Origin: JACCTU01 sp963737405
GTDB lineage: Bacteria; Actinomycetota; Thermoleophilia; Gaiellales; Gaiellaceae
Assembly: GCA_963737405.1 (NCBI GenBank)
Contig: CAVTSL010000008.1
Location: forward strand, 62,001-126,000
Direction: 5' to 3'
DNA: 64,000 bases
Part shown: one piece after another, positions 42,519 to 50,992 of the stretch
How positions within the stretch are numbered: the stretch's first letter is position 1
Layout: each line of letters begins with the position of its first letter
Notes under the pieces: model-generated
Seen by the model: the letters and a program-made list of their open reading frames with translations, nothing else
What the model was told of the DNA's origin: nothing
Databases searched by the model: none
Made by a program: the position numbers and the translations under genes

Positions 42519-42996
42519 GTGGCCCCCTCGTTCATCTCGCGCGTGCTCCGCCCCACGCCCGAGTCGCCGCCGCCGCCCGCCGCGCCGGCCCGCATCCCGC
42601 TTCCGCCGTCCGGACAGCTGCGCCGCGAGCGCCGCGCGCTCCTGCGCCAGCGCGAGGACCGCATCCGCGACCTCGGCGGGATCGTGCTCGAGATGGTTCG
42701 CCGCGACGAGTTCCGCGAGGACCTCGTCTACGAGCAGGCTGCCGAGCTGATCGGCCTCGAGGACCGCCTGCACGAGGTCGAGGCGCTGCTGAACGCCGCG
42801 ACGAGCGTCCGCCGGACCTGCTCCCTCCGCGCGCTGCACGTGCGGCGCGCCGGTCCTCTGGGGCCAGCACTTCTGCGCGAACTGCGGGCGCCCCGCGGGA
42901 GACGCGATCATCGCCTGCGCCGGCTGCGGCCGTGCGCTCGCGGCCGACGCGAAGTTCTGCGCCGGCTGCGGCGCCGTCGCGGCGCAGGAGGCGTGA
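42519..42996 (+). pseudogene. Coiled-coil protein with double zinc ribbon, broken by one extra base
   Basis: The GTG at 42519 follows TACACT by exactly six bases. The first ~100 codons give a Pro-rich start and a helical stretch (RRERRALLRQREDRIRDLGG; LIGLEDRLHEVEALL). Around 42828 one extra base must be skipped; the next frame then gives CTCGAPVLWGQHFCANCG and CAGCGRALAADAKFCAGCG, two clean zinc ribbons, and stops at 42996 overlapping the next gene (GTGA). Without the shift no zinc ligands are made in order. The product would be about 158 residues. Confidence 0.75.
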
Positions 42997-43652
42997 CCAC
43001 CGGCGGCGGTAGCTGCCCGCGCTGCGGCGCGCGCACCGAGCCGGGTCAGGAGTACTGCCTCGAGTGCGGCCTCCGCCTGCCGGGCGGCGGTCTCGCGGGA
43101 AGCGTCGGCAGCGCGTGGCAGCGCCGGGTCGGCCGGAGCGTCCCGACGTCGATCTGGTCGATCCTGGCTGTCCTGCTCGTCGCGGCCGCGATGACCGGCG
43201 TGGCGATCCTCATCTCGACCGGCGGGGACGACCAGAGCGCGAACATCGAGGTCGCGACCGGCCCGCAGTCGATCTCGACCCCGACGACCGCCTCGACCCC
43301 CACCGAGACGACCGCCTCGACCGCGACGACGACCACCGCCGCCACGACCCAGGCGCCTCCGCCCCGCCCCCAGATCGTCGACTGGCCGCCGAGCCAGGAC
43401 GGCTACACGGTGGTGATCGCCTCCATGCCGACGACCGGAGGCCGGGCCGCGGCGATCCGGAAGGCCCGGGAGGCCCTCGCCGCCAGGCTCCCGGAGGTCG
43501 GCGTCCTCGACTCGGGCGAGTTCTCGAGCCTCCACCCGGGCTACTACGTGGTGTTCAGCGGGATCTACCCGGATCAGCGGGCCGCGCTGAACGGAATCGG
43601 ACGTGTCCAGGCGCTCTATCCGGCCGCTTACATCCGCCAGATCAGCCACTAG
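42993..43652 (+). CDS. Zinc-ribbon, single-pass membrane protein with SPOR-like C-terminal domain
   Basis: A 219-residue protein: zinc ribbon CPRCGARTEPGQEYCLECG at the start, one membrane helix (SIWSILAVLLVAAAMTGVAILI), a Thr/Ser/Ala-rich linker of about 45 residues, and a C-terminal domain with YTVVIASMPTTGGRAAAIRKA and SGIYPDQRAALNGIGRVQ, the pattern of SPOR domains that bind denuded peptidoglycan. Cytoplasmic zinc ribbon and external SPOR domain would link cell wall to an inside partner. The GTG overlaps the zinc-ribbon gene before it, so the two are coupled. Confidence 0.78.
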   Translation: MTTGGGSCPRCGARTEPGQEYCLECGLRLPGGGLAGSVGSAWQRRVGRSVPTSIWSILAVLLVAAAMTGVAILISTGGDDQSANIEVATGPQSISTPTTASTPTETTASTATTTTAATTQAPPPRPQIVDWPPSQDGYTVVIASMPTTGGRAAAIRKAREALAARLPEVGVLDSGEFSSLHPGYYVVFSGIYPDQRAALNGIGRVQALYPAAYIRQISH

Positions 43653-43685
43653 ACGTTCTCTCCGAAGGCAACGCAGACCCCCACT

Positions 43686-43756
43686 TTGTAACACCGGGTC
43701 GATGTGTATAGACTCGTTTGCCAGGGGTCGGCACCGGACATTTAACCCGGGGTTAA
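43686..43756 (+). promoter_or_regulatory. Promoter with a 15-base palindrome upstream of the small zinc-binding gene
   Basis: A housekeeping-type promoter is visible: TTGTAA (43686-43691), 17 bases, TAGACT (43709-43714). About 28 bases further lies a perfect palindrome TTAACCC-G-GGGTTAA (43742-43756), in the expected leader and some 40 bases before the ATG at 43797. It is a good operator candidate. No gene is visible in 43653-43796. Confidence 0.65.
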
Positions 43757-43796
43757 CAGCCATTTGACCACGCTCCAGCGGGGGACGAAGAGAACC

Positions 43797-44252
43797 ATGG
43801 TCGACGAGCAAACGCTGCAACTCCAGCACTGCATGTATCAGTACTCGCGAGCGATTTATCGCTCCATCAAGGACCTCATCGATCCCTACGTCGACGGCGA
43901 GACCCAGCTGGAGTTCCGCCGCGACGTGCTCGAGGCATGCGAGCAGACAATGGAGCGAATCGCCGCGGATCCGCTCTACTTCGCGAAGCCCGAGCGTGCG
44001 CTCTTCCAGGACATCCGCCGCTACTTCCCGATCACGGTGCAGGCCGAGGTCGCGTGGGCGGTGCAGGAGGGCGTGAACGCCGCGTGCGCGTTCATCGAGG
44101 AGCAGATCGAGCAGGGTGCGCTCGACGGCGGCGTCGCCCGCTGCCGGGCGACCACGCGAAAGGGCAAGCCGTGCCAGCGCACGCCGCTGCCCGAGCGCGA
44201 GTACTGCCCTTCTCATCAGCATCTCGAGTCGCGCTCGAAGGTCGCGGCATAG
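43797..44252 (+). CDS. Small protein with C-terminal Cys/His zinc-binding motif
   Basis: A 151-residue protein. The first 110 residues are helical with no recognised fold (MYQYSRAIYRSIKDLIDPYVD; AEVAWAVQEGVNAACAFIEEQIEQ). The C-terminus has RCRATTRKGKPCQRTPLPEREYC with a following H, the CxnGxPCxR...YCxxH motif found at the ends of many bacterial and phage proteins and thought to bind zinc. The ATG at 43797 has only a weak purine-rich site upstream. It ends 24 bases before the WYL regulator and probably shares its promoter. Confidence 0.72.
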   Translation: MVDEQTLQLQHCMYQYSRAIYRSIKDLIDPYVDGETQLEFRRDVLEACEQTMERIAADPLYFAKPERALFQDIRRYFPITVQAEVAWAVQEGVNAACAFIEEQIEQGALDGGVARCRATTRKGKPCQRTPLPEREYCPSHQHLESRSKVAA

Positions 44253-44275
44253 CGACTCGATAGAGTCGGCGCGCA

Positions 44276-46300
44276 CTGTCGCACGACACCGACAAGCTGA
44301 TCCGCCAGCTCTCGCTCGTGGCCTTCCTGATGGCCGAGCGACGGCCGTTGACCGCCCGCGACGTCAAGCAGAACGTCGAGGGGTACCAGGAGATGTCGGA
44401 CGAGGCGTTCGCGCGGCGGTTCTACTCGGACCGCGCCGAGCTGCTGGCGCTCGGGGTCCCGCTCCAGTCACAGCGTGACGAGTTCACGGGCGAAGAGCTC
44501 TACACGCTGAGCTCGGAGCAGTACTTCCTCCCCCAGCTCGAGCTCGAGGACGAGGAGCTCGCCGCGCTCCAGACGGCGCTCTACCTGCTCGAAGGCAAGT
44601 TCGCCTACGCCGAGCCGCTGCGCCTCGCGCTCCAGAACCTCGCGCTCGGCCGCCCCGGCTTCGACGAGGCGCCGACGGAGACCGCACTCCGCGTCGAGGT
44701 CGTCGACCAGGACTACACGCCCGAGATGTCGGGCCGGCTCGGCAAGCTCGAGAGCGCGATCTCGAAACAGCGCACGGTGAAGTTCCCGTACTGGTCGATC
44801 TCGACCGACAAGCACGCCGAGCGGACGCTGAACCCCTACGGCCTCTACCGCGACGCGCGCGGCTGGTACGTCGTCGGCCACGATCTCGACCGCAAGGACC
44901 TGCGCACGTTCAAGGTCTCGCGCATCGAGGGCGACATCCGCTTCGCGACGCGCCGCGAGCGCGACTTCCGCATCCCGACCGAGTTCGACGTCGACACGTT
45001 CCGCGGACGGCCCGACTGGCAGATCGCCGATGCGCACGGCGAGGCCCGCATCGAGATGGCGCACGACACCGCGTGGTGGGTGCAGCGCGAGTTCGGCGAC
45101 CGCGGCCGGTTCGAGGACGACGTCTTCGTCACGCCGTACTCGTCGCCGGACGCGCTGGCGTCATGGGTGCTCCGGCAGGACGGGCGCGCGAAGCCGATCG
45201 AGCCCGACGAGGTCCGTCGCTCCGTCGCGTCGGCGTTGAAGAAGGTCCGCACCGGGCACGAGGGCGCGCCGCCCGAGCCCGGGCCGACGCGCGCGCGGCG
45301 CGAGCGGTCGACCGACGGCGACCGCCCGGCGGGGCCGGTCGTGCCCGAGCGGTTCGGCCTGCTCCAGGCGCTTCTCGCCTACCTGCTCGCCCGCTGCGGC
45401 GAGGCCTCCTCGGCCGAGATCCCCGCATCGGAGCTGATCGAGAACTTCCACATCCCGGAGGACCAGCTCCAGGAGCACCTCTCGCTCCTCTCGCTCGTCA
45501 ACTTCGGCGGCGGCTGCTACGCGGTGTACGCCGAGCTGCAGGGCGACGTCGTCCGCGTCGACAAGGAGCTCTACGGCGATGCGTTCCGCGCGCCGCCGCG
45601 GCTGACCCCGCTCGAGGCGCGCGCGATCTCGCTCGCGCTCGACTTCGTCGGCCCGATGATCGCGGCGCAGGCGCACTCGCCGCTCGATCGCGTCCGCCGG
45701 AAGCTCGAGGAGACGTTCGGCCAGTTCGACCTCGGCCAGACGCCCGACCCCGAGGCGGACGGCGAGGAGGAGCAGCTCGTCGCGACCATCTCGCGGGCGA
45801 TCCGCGAGCGCCAGCTCGTCGAGATCGAGTACCAGAAGGAAGGCGAGGAGACGTGGTCGCAGCGGCTCGTCGAGCCGTACACGTTCGAGCGGCGGCTGCC
45901 GTACTGGGTCGTCCACACGTGGGACCGCTCGGCGTCGCCCGAGGGCGAGCGGAGCTTCCGGCTCGACCGGATGCGGAACGCACAGCTGCCGGGCGAGCGC
46001 TTCGAGCCGCGGTCGGGGTTCGACCCGCAGGGCGAGCTGCGCGATGCGCGGACAGCGCGCGTCCTCTACTCGCCGACGATCGCGCGGTTCAAGATCGAGC
46101 GCGGTGCGACACCGCTCCGCGACGGGAGCGCGATCGGCGAGGTGCGCTTCGGAGGCGAGGACTGGCTCGTCGGGGAGATCCTCGCCGACCGGGGCGAAGC
46201 CGTCGTGGTCGAGCCGGAGGAGCTCCGCCCGGTGATCGCGGCGCGCGCGAAGGAGCTCGCACAGGAGCTCGGCGTCGCCCGCATGCGCGTCACGGTCTAG
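44276..46300 (+). CDS. Fused PafB-PafC-like transcription regulator with two WYL modules
   Basis: A 674-residue protein made of two similar halves, each with an N-terminal winged helix and a WYL domain (YWSISTDKHAERTLNPYGLYRDARGWYVVGHD in half one; IEYQKEGEETWSQRLVEPY in half two). In mycobacteria separate PafB and PafC form a heterodimer that controls the LexA-independent DNA-damage response; here they are one chain. A stop at 44261 bounds the frame, and the only starts are CTG at 44276, giving the conserved first helix (HDTDKLIRQLSLVAFLMA), or GTG at 44318, which cuts it. I prefer the CTG. A TAGAGT box lies nine bases before. Confidence 0.85.
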   Translation: MSHDTDKLIRQLSLVAFLMAERRPLTARDVKQNVEGYQEMSDEAFARRFYSDRAELLALGVPLQSQRDEFTGEELYTLSSEQYFLPQLELEDEELAALQTALYLLEGKFAYAEPLRLALQNLALGRPGFDEAPTETALRVEVVDQDYTPEMSGRLGKLESAISKQRTVKFPYWSISTDKHAERTLNPYGLYRDARGWYVVGHDLDRKDLRTFKVSRIEGDIRFATRRERDFRIPTEFDVDTFRGRPDWQIADAHGEARIEMAHDTAWWVQREFGDRGRFEDDVFVTPYSSPDALASWVLRQDGRAKPIEPDEVRRSVASALKKVRTGHEGAPPEPGPTRARRERSTDGDRPAGPVVPERFGLLQALLAYLLARCGEASSAEIPASELIENFHIPEDQLQEHLSLLSLVNFGGGCYAVYAELQGDVVRVDKELYGDAFRAPPRLTPLEARAISLALDFVGPMIAAQAHSPLDRVRRKLEETFGQFDLGQTPDPEADGEEEQLVATISRAIRERQLVEIEYQKEGEETWSQRLVEPYTFERRLPYWVVHTWDRSASPEGERSFRLDRMRNAQLPGERFEPRSGFDPQGELRDARTARVLYSPTIARFKIERGATPLRDGSAIGEVRFGGEDWLVGEILADRGEAVVVEPEELRPVIAARAKELAQELGVARMRVTV

Positions 46301-46301
46301 C

Positions 46302-46356
46302 AGGAGGGTTCGGCGGAGTAGGCGCTGTGCCGTCGCCCACCCCGCCAAACCCTCCT
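46302..46356 (+). repeat. Structured palindromic element, copy C (55 bases)
   Basis: Arms GGAGGGTTCGGCGG (46303-46316) and CCGCCAAACCCTCC (46342-46355) pair with one T/C difference, a G-U pair in RNA. The core GCGCTGTGCCGTC (46322-46334) is the complement of the core in the other two copies. It starts two bases after the WYL gene stop and ends in the stop of the convergent histidine kinase, so it could be a bidirectional terminator. Confidence 0.75.
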
Positions 46357-48136
46357 AGGACGGCAGCTCGAGCCGGAAGGTCGCGCCTTCGCTCGGCGTC
46401 GAGCGAACGTCGACCGTGCCGCCGTGCGCTTCCGCGATCGAGCGCGCGATGAAGAGCCCGAGGCCGGTGCCCGGAACCACCTTTCCGGAACGTGCGCGGC
46501 CGAACTTCTCGAAGATGAGCGTCTGGTCCTCGGCCGCGATCCCGGGCCCGCGGTCGCACACGTCGACGACGACCTTCCCGTTGACCGTCGACGTCTTCAC
46601 CTCCACCGCCGCGCCGGAGGGCGAGTACTTGACCGCGTTGTCGACGAGGTTCGCGATCACCTGCCGCAGCCGCTCGCGGTCGCCGCGGATCGCCGGCACC
46701 GGATCGACCACCGTCGTCTCCAGCGTCACCTCGTCCTGCCCGAGCTCCGCCGCGGACGTGACCTCGCGGACGAGGTCGCCGACGTCGACGTCGCCGAACG
46801 TGTAGCTGAACGTTCCGGCCTCGATCCGTGACGTGTCGAGGACGTCGGCGATCAGCGTGGCGAGGCGGTTCGTCTCGTCGGCGATGAGCGCGAGGAACGA
46901 CTCGCGCTGCTCCGGCTGGAGCTCCCGCCAACGCTGCTGAAGCGTCCGGGCCGAGCCGATCACCGTCGCCATCGGGCTGCGCAGCTCGTGCGAGACGAGC
47001 GAGACGAAGTCGGCGCGGAGGGCGGACAGGCGGCGAAGCTCCTCGACCGTCGTGCGTTCGGCGTCGTAGGCGCGGATGTTCTGGACGGCGGTCGCGACGA
47101 ATCGCCCGAGGAGCGAGAGCAGCTCGATCTCCTCCGGCGCGAACGAGCGCGGCTCCGAGCGAACGACGGAGATCATCCCGATCGAGCGCGCGCCGGCGAG
47201 GAGTGGCGCGACGACGCGGCAGCGCAGGCCGAGCTTGACGAGCTCGATCTCCTCGATGTAGCGCGACTCGGTCATGTCCTCGCGGTAGACGGTGTCGCCG
47301 CGGAGGACCTCCTCGAGGAGCGAGCCCGGGACCGGCCTGTGCGTCCCGGCGGGGAAGACCTCGTCGGCCGCGCGCCCCGAGACCGCCATCACGTGCGCGA
47401 CGCCGCCGTCGGCGAGGACGATCGCCGTCCGGTCGAACGCGACGAGCCCCTGGAGCTCGCGGATGAAGGCGCCGAACGCCTCGTCGAGCTCGAGCGACGA
47501 CGCGAGAGCGCGAGCACAGCGCCCGGCCGCCTCGAGGAGGTCGACCCGGCGTCCGAGCTGGTCGCGCAGCCGCTCCGCCTCGGCGGCCTGGGCGTGCGCG
47601 ATCGCCGCTTCCCGGCGCAGGCGCCCGACGAGCCAACCGACGATCAGGCCCGTGAGCAGCAGCAGCCCGAACGGGAACGTCACGTGGTCGAGCACGAAGT
47701 CCGGGGGGCCGAAGCGGTCGGCGCGCCACCACTCGAGGAACGCGAGCTGCGGCAGCAGCAGGATCGGGACGATCACACCGCCGCGGATGCCGAAGCGAAG
47801 CGCGGCCTCGACGACGGGGAAGATGAGCGCCCAGCGCGTCGGGCTGCCGTACTCGTAGCTGAAGAGGAGCGCGTAGCTGGAGACGACGGCCGTGTCGAAG
47901 GCGAGCGCGAGCGCGCCGAACGCGCGGGACGGACCGCGCTCGGGATCGCTCGCGAGGAAGAGGAGGATCGCGCCGGCGCCGAAGGCGATCGTGAGCGCCC
48001 ATGCCATGCGCTCGTAGCCCTCGGGGAAGCTCTCGGTGAAGAGCCCGACCTCGAGCGCAACGAAGGCCACCGCGCCGAGACGCACCCAGGCGATCCAGCG
48101 CTCGACGTCGAGCACGCCCGTTCTCCTGGCGCTCAC
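46355..48136 (-). CDS. Sensor histidine kinase with membrane and GAF domains
   Basis: A 593-residue kinase. Residues ~15-185 contain six or so membrane helices; a coiled coil and a GAF domain follow (LLEAAGRCARALASSLELDEAF to GMISVVRSEPRSFAPEEIELL), then HisKA with phospho-His in SLVSHELRSPMATVIGS and the ATPase (NLVDNAVKYS, DRGPGIA, GTGLGLFIARS). The start is a GTG that overlaps the queG stop (GTGA). No response-regulator gene is next to it, so it is an orphan kinase. The GAF domain may bind a small ligand or a redox cofactor. Confidence 0.92.
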   Translation of the reverse strand: MSARRTGVLDVERWIAWVRLGAVAFVALEVGLFTESFPEGYERMAWALTIAFGAGAILLFLASDPERGPSRAFGALALAFDTAVVSSYALLFSYEYGSPTRWALIFPVVEAALRFGIRGGVIVPILLLPQLAFLEWWRADRFGPPDFVLDHVTFPFGLLLLTGLIVGWLVGRLRREAAIAHAQAAEAERLRDQLGRRVDLLEAAGRCARALASSLELDEAFGAFIRELQGLVAFDRTAIVLADGGVAHVMAVSGRAADEVFPAGTHRPVPGSLLEEVLRGDTVYREDMTESRYIEEIELVKLGLRCRVVAPLLAGARSIGMISVVRSEPRSFAPEEIELLSLLGRFVATAVQNIRAYDAERTTVEELRRLSALRADFVSLVSHELRSPMATVIGSARTLQQRWRELQPEQRESFLALIADETNRLATLIADVLDTSRIEAGTFSYTFGDVDVGDLVREVTSAAELGQDEVTLETTVVDPVPAIRGDRERLRQVIANLVDNAVKYSPSGAAVEVKTSTVNGKVVVDVCDRGPGIAAEDQTLIFEKFGRARSGKVVPGTGLGLFIARSIAEAHGGTVDVRSTPSEGATFRLELPS

Positions 48137-49140
48137 GATCGCTGCTCGATCCGCTCCAGCGCCCAGGCGGCGTGCTCGCGCAGCAGCTCGTCGTCGCCCT
48201 GCGCATAGCGCTCGACCGCGTCGCGCTCGGCCTCGCCGCCGACGTTGCCGGCGGCGACGAGCGCGTTGCGGCGCAGGAAGCGCGGGTCGTTCCGCGGGAC
48301 GTAGAGGCGGTCGTAGCGCGTGCGGAGGTCGGCGTCACTTGCCTCCAGCCAGTCGACGAGCGAGACGAACGGTTCACCGGCCGCGTGCTCGTCGGCCGAG
48401 CGCCGCTTCTCGACGCCGCGGTTCCACGGGCAGACGTCCTGGCAGATGTCGCAGCCGTAGACGCGGTCCTCGAGGGCGGCTCGGTACTCGGCGGGGAACG
48501 GCGCGCGCGACTGCGTCCAGTACGAGAGGCAGCGGGTCGCGTCGAGCACCCCAGGGTCGTCGAGCGCGCCGGTCGGGCACGCCTCGATGCAGAGGCGGCA
48601 GTCGCCGCAGTCGGTGCCGAGCGGCGGCGTCGGCTCGAGCTCGGCCTCGGTCACGAGCGTCCCGAGCACGACCCACGAGCCGTGGCGCCTCGTGATCAGC
48701 AGCGTGTTCTTCCCGTAGAAGCCGACCCCCGAGCGAGCGGCGGCCTCGCGGTCGACGTGGTCGTTCTCGTCCACGAGCACGCGGTACTCGCCGCCGAGCG
48801 CCCGGCCGAGCGCGTCGAGCTTCTCGCGGAGCTCGGCGTACGCGTCGCGCCACGTGTAGCGAGGCAGGCGGCCGGTTCCCGGCGGCTGCTCGGGCGCAGG
48901 CGTGAAGTAGCAGAGCGCCGCCGAGACGACCGTGCGCGCGCCGGGCAGCAGCGTCTCGGGATGGCACGAGACCTCGGGTCTCGCCATCGTGAACTGCATG
49001 TCCGCGAAAAGCCCGCGCTCGCGCCGCTCGCGGATGTGCCGTTCCGTCTCCTCGTACGCTTCGACGGCTGCGGCGCCGACGGCATCGAGACCGAGCTCGT
49101 CGGCGAGGCGACTAAGCTCACCACCCGTCATCGAACTCAT
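48133..49140 (-). CDS. queG: QueG, epoxyqueuosine reductase
   Basis: Cobalamin and iron-sulfur dependent enzyme that reduces epoxyqueuosine in tRNA to queuosine, the last step of the pathway. The 335-residue protein has two [4Fe-4S] clusters, DCGDCRLCIEACPTGAL and YGCDICQDVCPWN, and the family stretch SGVGFYGKNTLLIT. A HEAT-like end follows (LRRNALVAAGNVGGEAERDAV). Start at the ATG 49140; a second ATG lies at 49131. It overlaps the histidine kinase at its 3' end. tgt and queA are 18 kb away. Confidence 0.94.
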   Translation of the reverse strand: MSSMTGGELSRLADELGLDAVGAAAVEAYEETERHIRERRERGLFADMQFTMARPEVSCHPETLLPGARTVVSAALCYFTPAPEQPPGTGRLPRYTWRDAYAELREKLDALGRALGGEYRVLVDENDHVDREAAARSGVGFYGKNTLLITRRHGSWVVLGTLVTEAELEPTPPLGTDCGDCRLCIEACPTGALDDPGVLDATRCLSYWTQSRAPFPAEYRAALEDRVYGCDICQDVCPWNRGVEKRRSADEHAAGEPFVSLVDWLEASDADLRTRYDRLYVPRNDPRFLRRNALVAAGNVGGEAERDAVERYAQGDDELLREHAAWALERIEQRS

Positions 49141-49146
49141 TCTGCC

Positions 49147-50121
49147 CTGAAAGCCGTACGAATCCATGCCGACGGCGGGCCGGAGGTTCTCGTCTACGAG
49201 GACGCTCCGGATCCCGCGCCCGGGCCGGGCGAGGTGCTCGTCAGGCTGCGCGCGAGCGCGCTCAACCACCTCGACATCTGGGTGCGCAGGGGGCTCCCTT
49301 CCGTTCCGAAGCCGCGCATCCTCGGCGCCGACGGTGCCGGCACGGTCGAGGCGCTCGGCGAAGGCGTGGACGGCTTCGAGCCGGGACAGCGCGTCGTGAT
49401 CAACCCGGGCGTCGAGCACGGCGACAGGATCACCGTGATCGGCGAGCACACCGACGGGACGAATGCGGAGCTGATCGCGGTGCCCGCGACGAACGTCTAC
49501 GCGCTCGACGACGCGATCTCGTTCGAGGAGGCGGCGGCGTTCCCGCTCGTGTTCGAGACCGCGTACCGGATGCTGTCGACGCGCGCCCGGCTCCAACCGG
49601 GCGAGTGGGTCCTCGTCTGGGGGATCGGCGGTGGTGTGGCGACAGCCGCACTCACGATCGCGAAGGCGCTCGGCGCGAACGTGCTCGCGACCTCGTCGAG
49701 CGACGAGAAGCTCGAGCGGGCCAGGGAGCTCGGCGCCGACGCGACGGTCAACCACGCGACGGGCGACGTCGCCGCGGTCGCCAAGGAGCTCGGCGGCGTG
49801 GACGTGGTCGTCGAGCACGTCGGCGAAGCGACCTGGAAGACGTCGCTCGCGGTCGTGAAGCCCGGCGGCAGGGTCGCCGTCTGCGGCGCGACGACGGGGC
49901 CGAACCCTCCCGCACAGCTCCATCGCGTGTGGTGGAAGCAGCTGACGATCGTCGGCTCGACGATGGGAACGCGCGCCGACTTCGAGGCGGCGTACGACCT
50001 CGTGCGCACGGGTCGCGCGAAGCCGGTCATCGACCACGTCTACCCGCTCGAGTCGATCCGCGACGCGCACGCGCGGCTCGAGGCCGGCGAGCAGCTCGGC
50101 AAGATCGTGCTCACGATCTAG
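49147..50121 (+). CDS. Zinc-type alcohol dehydrogenase / quinone oxidoreductase family protein
   Basis: A 324-residue medium-chain dehydrogenase/reductase. The order is KAVRIHADGGPEVL at the start, ALNHLDIWVRRGL, GADGAGTVEALGEGV, and the NADPH-binding VWGIGGGVATAALTIAKALG. Zinc-binding cysteines of alcohol dehydrogenases are absent, so a quinone-oxidoreductase-like reaction is more likely. The conserved start falls on CTG at 49147; no ATG, GTG or TTG is in frame nearby (the first is 27 codons later). The queG start lies seven bases away on the other strand, so both genes share their 5' region. CTAG is shared at the 3' end with the next gene. Confidence 0.88.
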   Translation: MKAVRIHADGGPEVLVYEDAPDPAPGPGEVLVRLRASALNHLDIWVRRGLPSVPKPRILGADGAGTVEALGEGVDGFEPGQRVVINPGVEHGDRITVIGEHTDGTNAELIAVPATNVYALDDAISFEEAAAFPLVFETAYRMLSTRARLQPGEWVLVWGIGGGVATAALTIAKALGANVLATSSSDEKLERARELGADATVNHATGDVAAVAKELGGVDVVVEHVGEATWKTSLAVVKPGGRVAVCGATTGPNPPAQLHRVWWKQLTIVGSTMGTRADFEAAYDLVRTGRAKPVIDHVYPLESIRDAHARLEAGEQLGKIVLTI

Positions 50122-50480
50122 CGGACGAAGCGCACCCTGAGCACGCGCAGCATGCTGCGTGCCGTACTCAGGCGCAGAGCGATGCGCCACAGCCTCGGGT
50201 CGCGCCGGACGCAGTCCAGGACGAGCGCCTCCTGCTGCTCGATTCCGCCCAGCCCGCGGTTGAGCTCGATCGCGGCGAGCGTCGCCTCGTAGTCGCCGGA
50301 GAGGTAGTGCACGCGCGCGACGTCCTCGAGGTAGAGCGACGGAGGCGGAGCGAAGTCGCTCCAGCCGTGCGTCAGCTCGGCGAGCGCGTGACGGCGGTCG
50401 CCGTCGACCGCGAGGCGGAACGCTGCGAGCCGTCGCTGCTCGTACTCGGAGCTCGCCTTCACCAGGGTCGTGTCGTGCAT
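50118..50480 (-). CDS. Small helical hypothetical protein
   Basis: A 120-residue protein, predicted helical, with a stretch that looks like one or two TPR-type helices (SLYLEDVARVHYLSGDYEATLAAIEL). It has no signal peptide, and no family is recognised. The ATG at 50480 has AAGGGG about eight bases upstream. It shares CTAG at the stop with the oxidoreductase gene and is preceded in the same direction by a small membrane protein gene. Confidence 0.65.
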   Translation of the reverse strand: MHDTTLVKASSEYEQRRLAAFRLAVDGDRRHALAELTHGWSDFAPPPSLYLEDVARVHYLSGDYEATLAAIELNRGLGGIEQQEALVLDCVRRDPRLWRIALRLSTARSMLRVLRVRFVR

Positions 50481-50535
50481 GGCCGCAATCCCCTTCCTCG
50501 AGGGAACAACGGCGGGCGGGCGTTCTCGGGTTCGG

Positions 50536-50862
50536 CTAGACGGTCGGGTTACGGCCGTCGTACATGGACTTCGCGTATCTCGAGCTGTACGAGGCCAGGT
50601 CGAGCAGGAAGCCCAACCCGACGAACAACCACTCCGCGCCCGAGACGCCGCCGACTGCGGACCACATCAACAGGTAGAAAAGCGTCGTCCACGGAAGAAG
50701 CAGCAGTCCGAGCAGCGGCCAGATCCAGGAGTCGAACGCCGCGCTGACGCGGTCGCCGAAGATCCACCAGAGGAGCAGCGCGATGCGCGGCCCGAGCCCG
50801 AACGCCGTGAGGAAGAGGCAGCACACGCGAGCGACTGTCCCACGTCGTTCGCTCGGAGTCAA
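50536..50862 (-). CDS. Small membrane protein of unknown function
   Basis: A 108-residue protein with three hydrophobic segments, including PRIALLLWWIFGDRV, WIWPLLGLLLLPWTTLFYLLMW and WLFVGLGFLLDLASY. This resembles a small conserved actinobacterial membrane family with the recurring LPWTTLFY motif, but I cannot give it a function. The TTG at 50862 is the first start; a GTG 15 codons inside (VCCLFLTAF) is possible. No ribosome-binding site decides between them. 50863-50992 upstream holds only control sequence. Confidence 0.62.
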   Translation of the reverse strand: MTPSERRGTVARVCCLFLTAFGLGPRIALLLWWIFGDRVSAAFDSWIWPLLGLLLLPWTTLFYLLMWSAVGGVSGAEWLFVGLGFLLDLASYSSRYAKSMYDGRNPTV

Positions 50863-50992
50863 CGCGCAACGGTGACAACGCCACGTCCGAAGGGAGTGCG
50901 ACTGTTATGGCGAATCCGACGCCGTACAGACACGAAGGCGGCGCGAGCTCCTTCGCGACGCGGCGTGTGACGTTCCAGAAGGAGAGGTTGGA

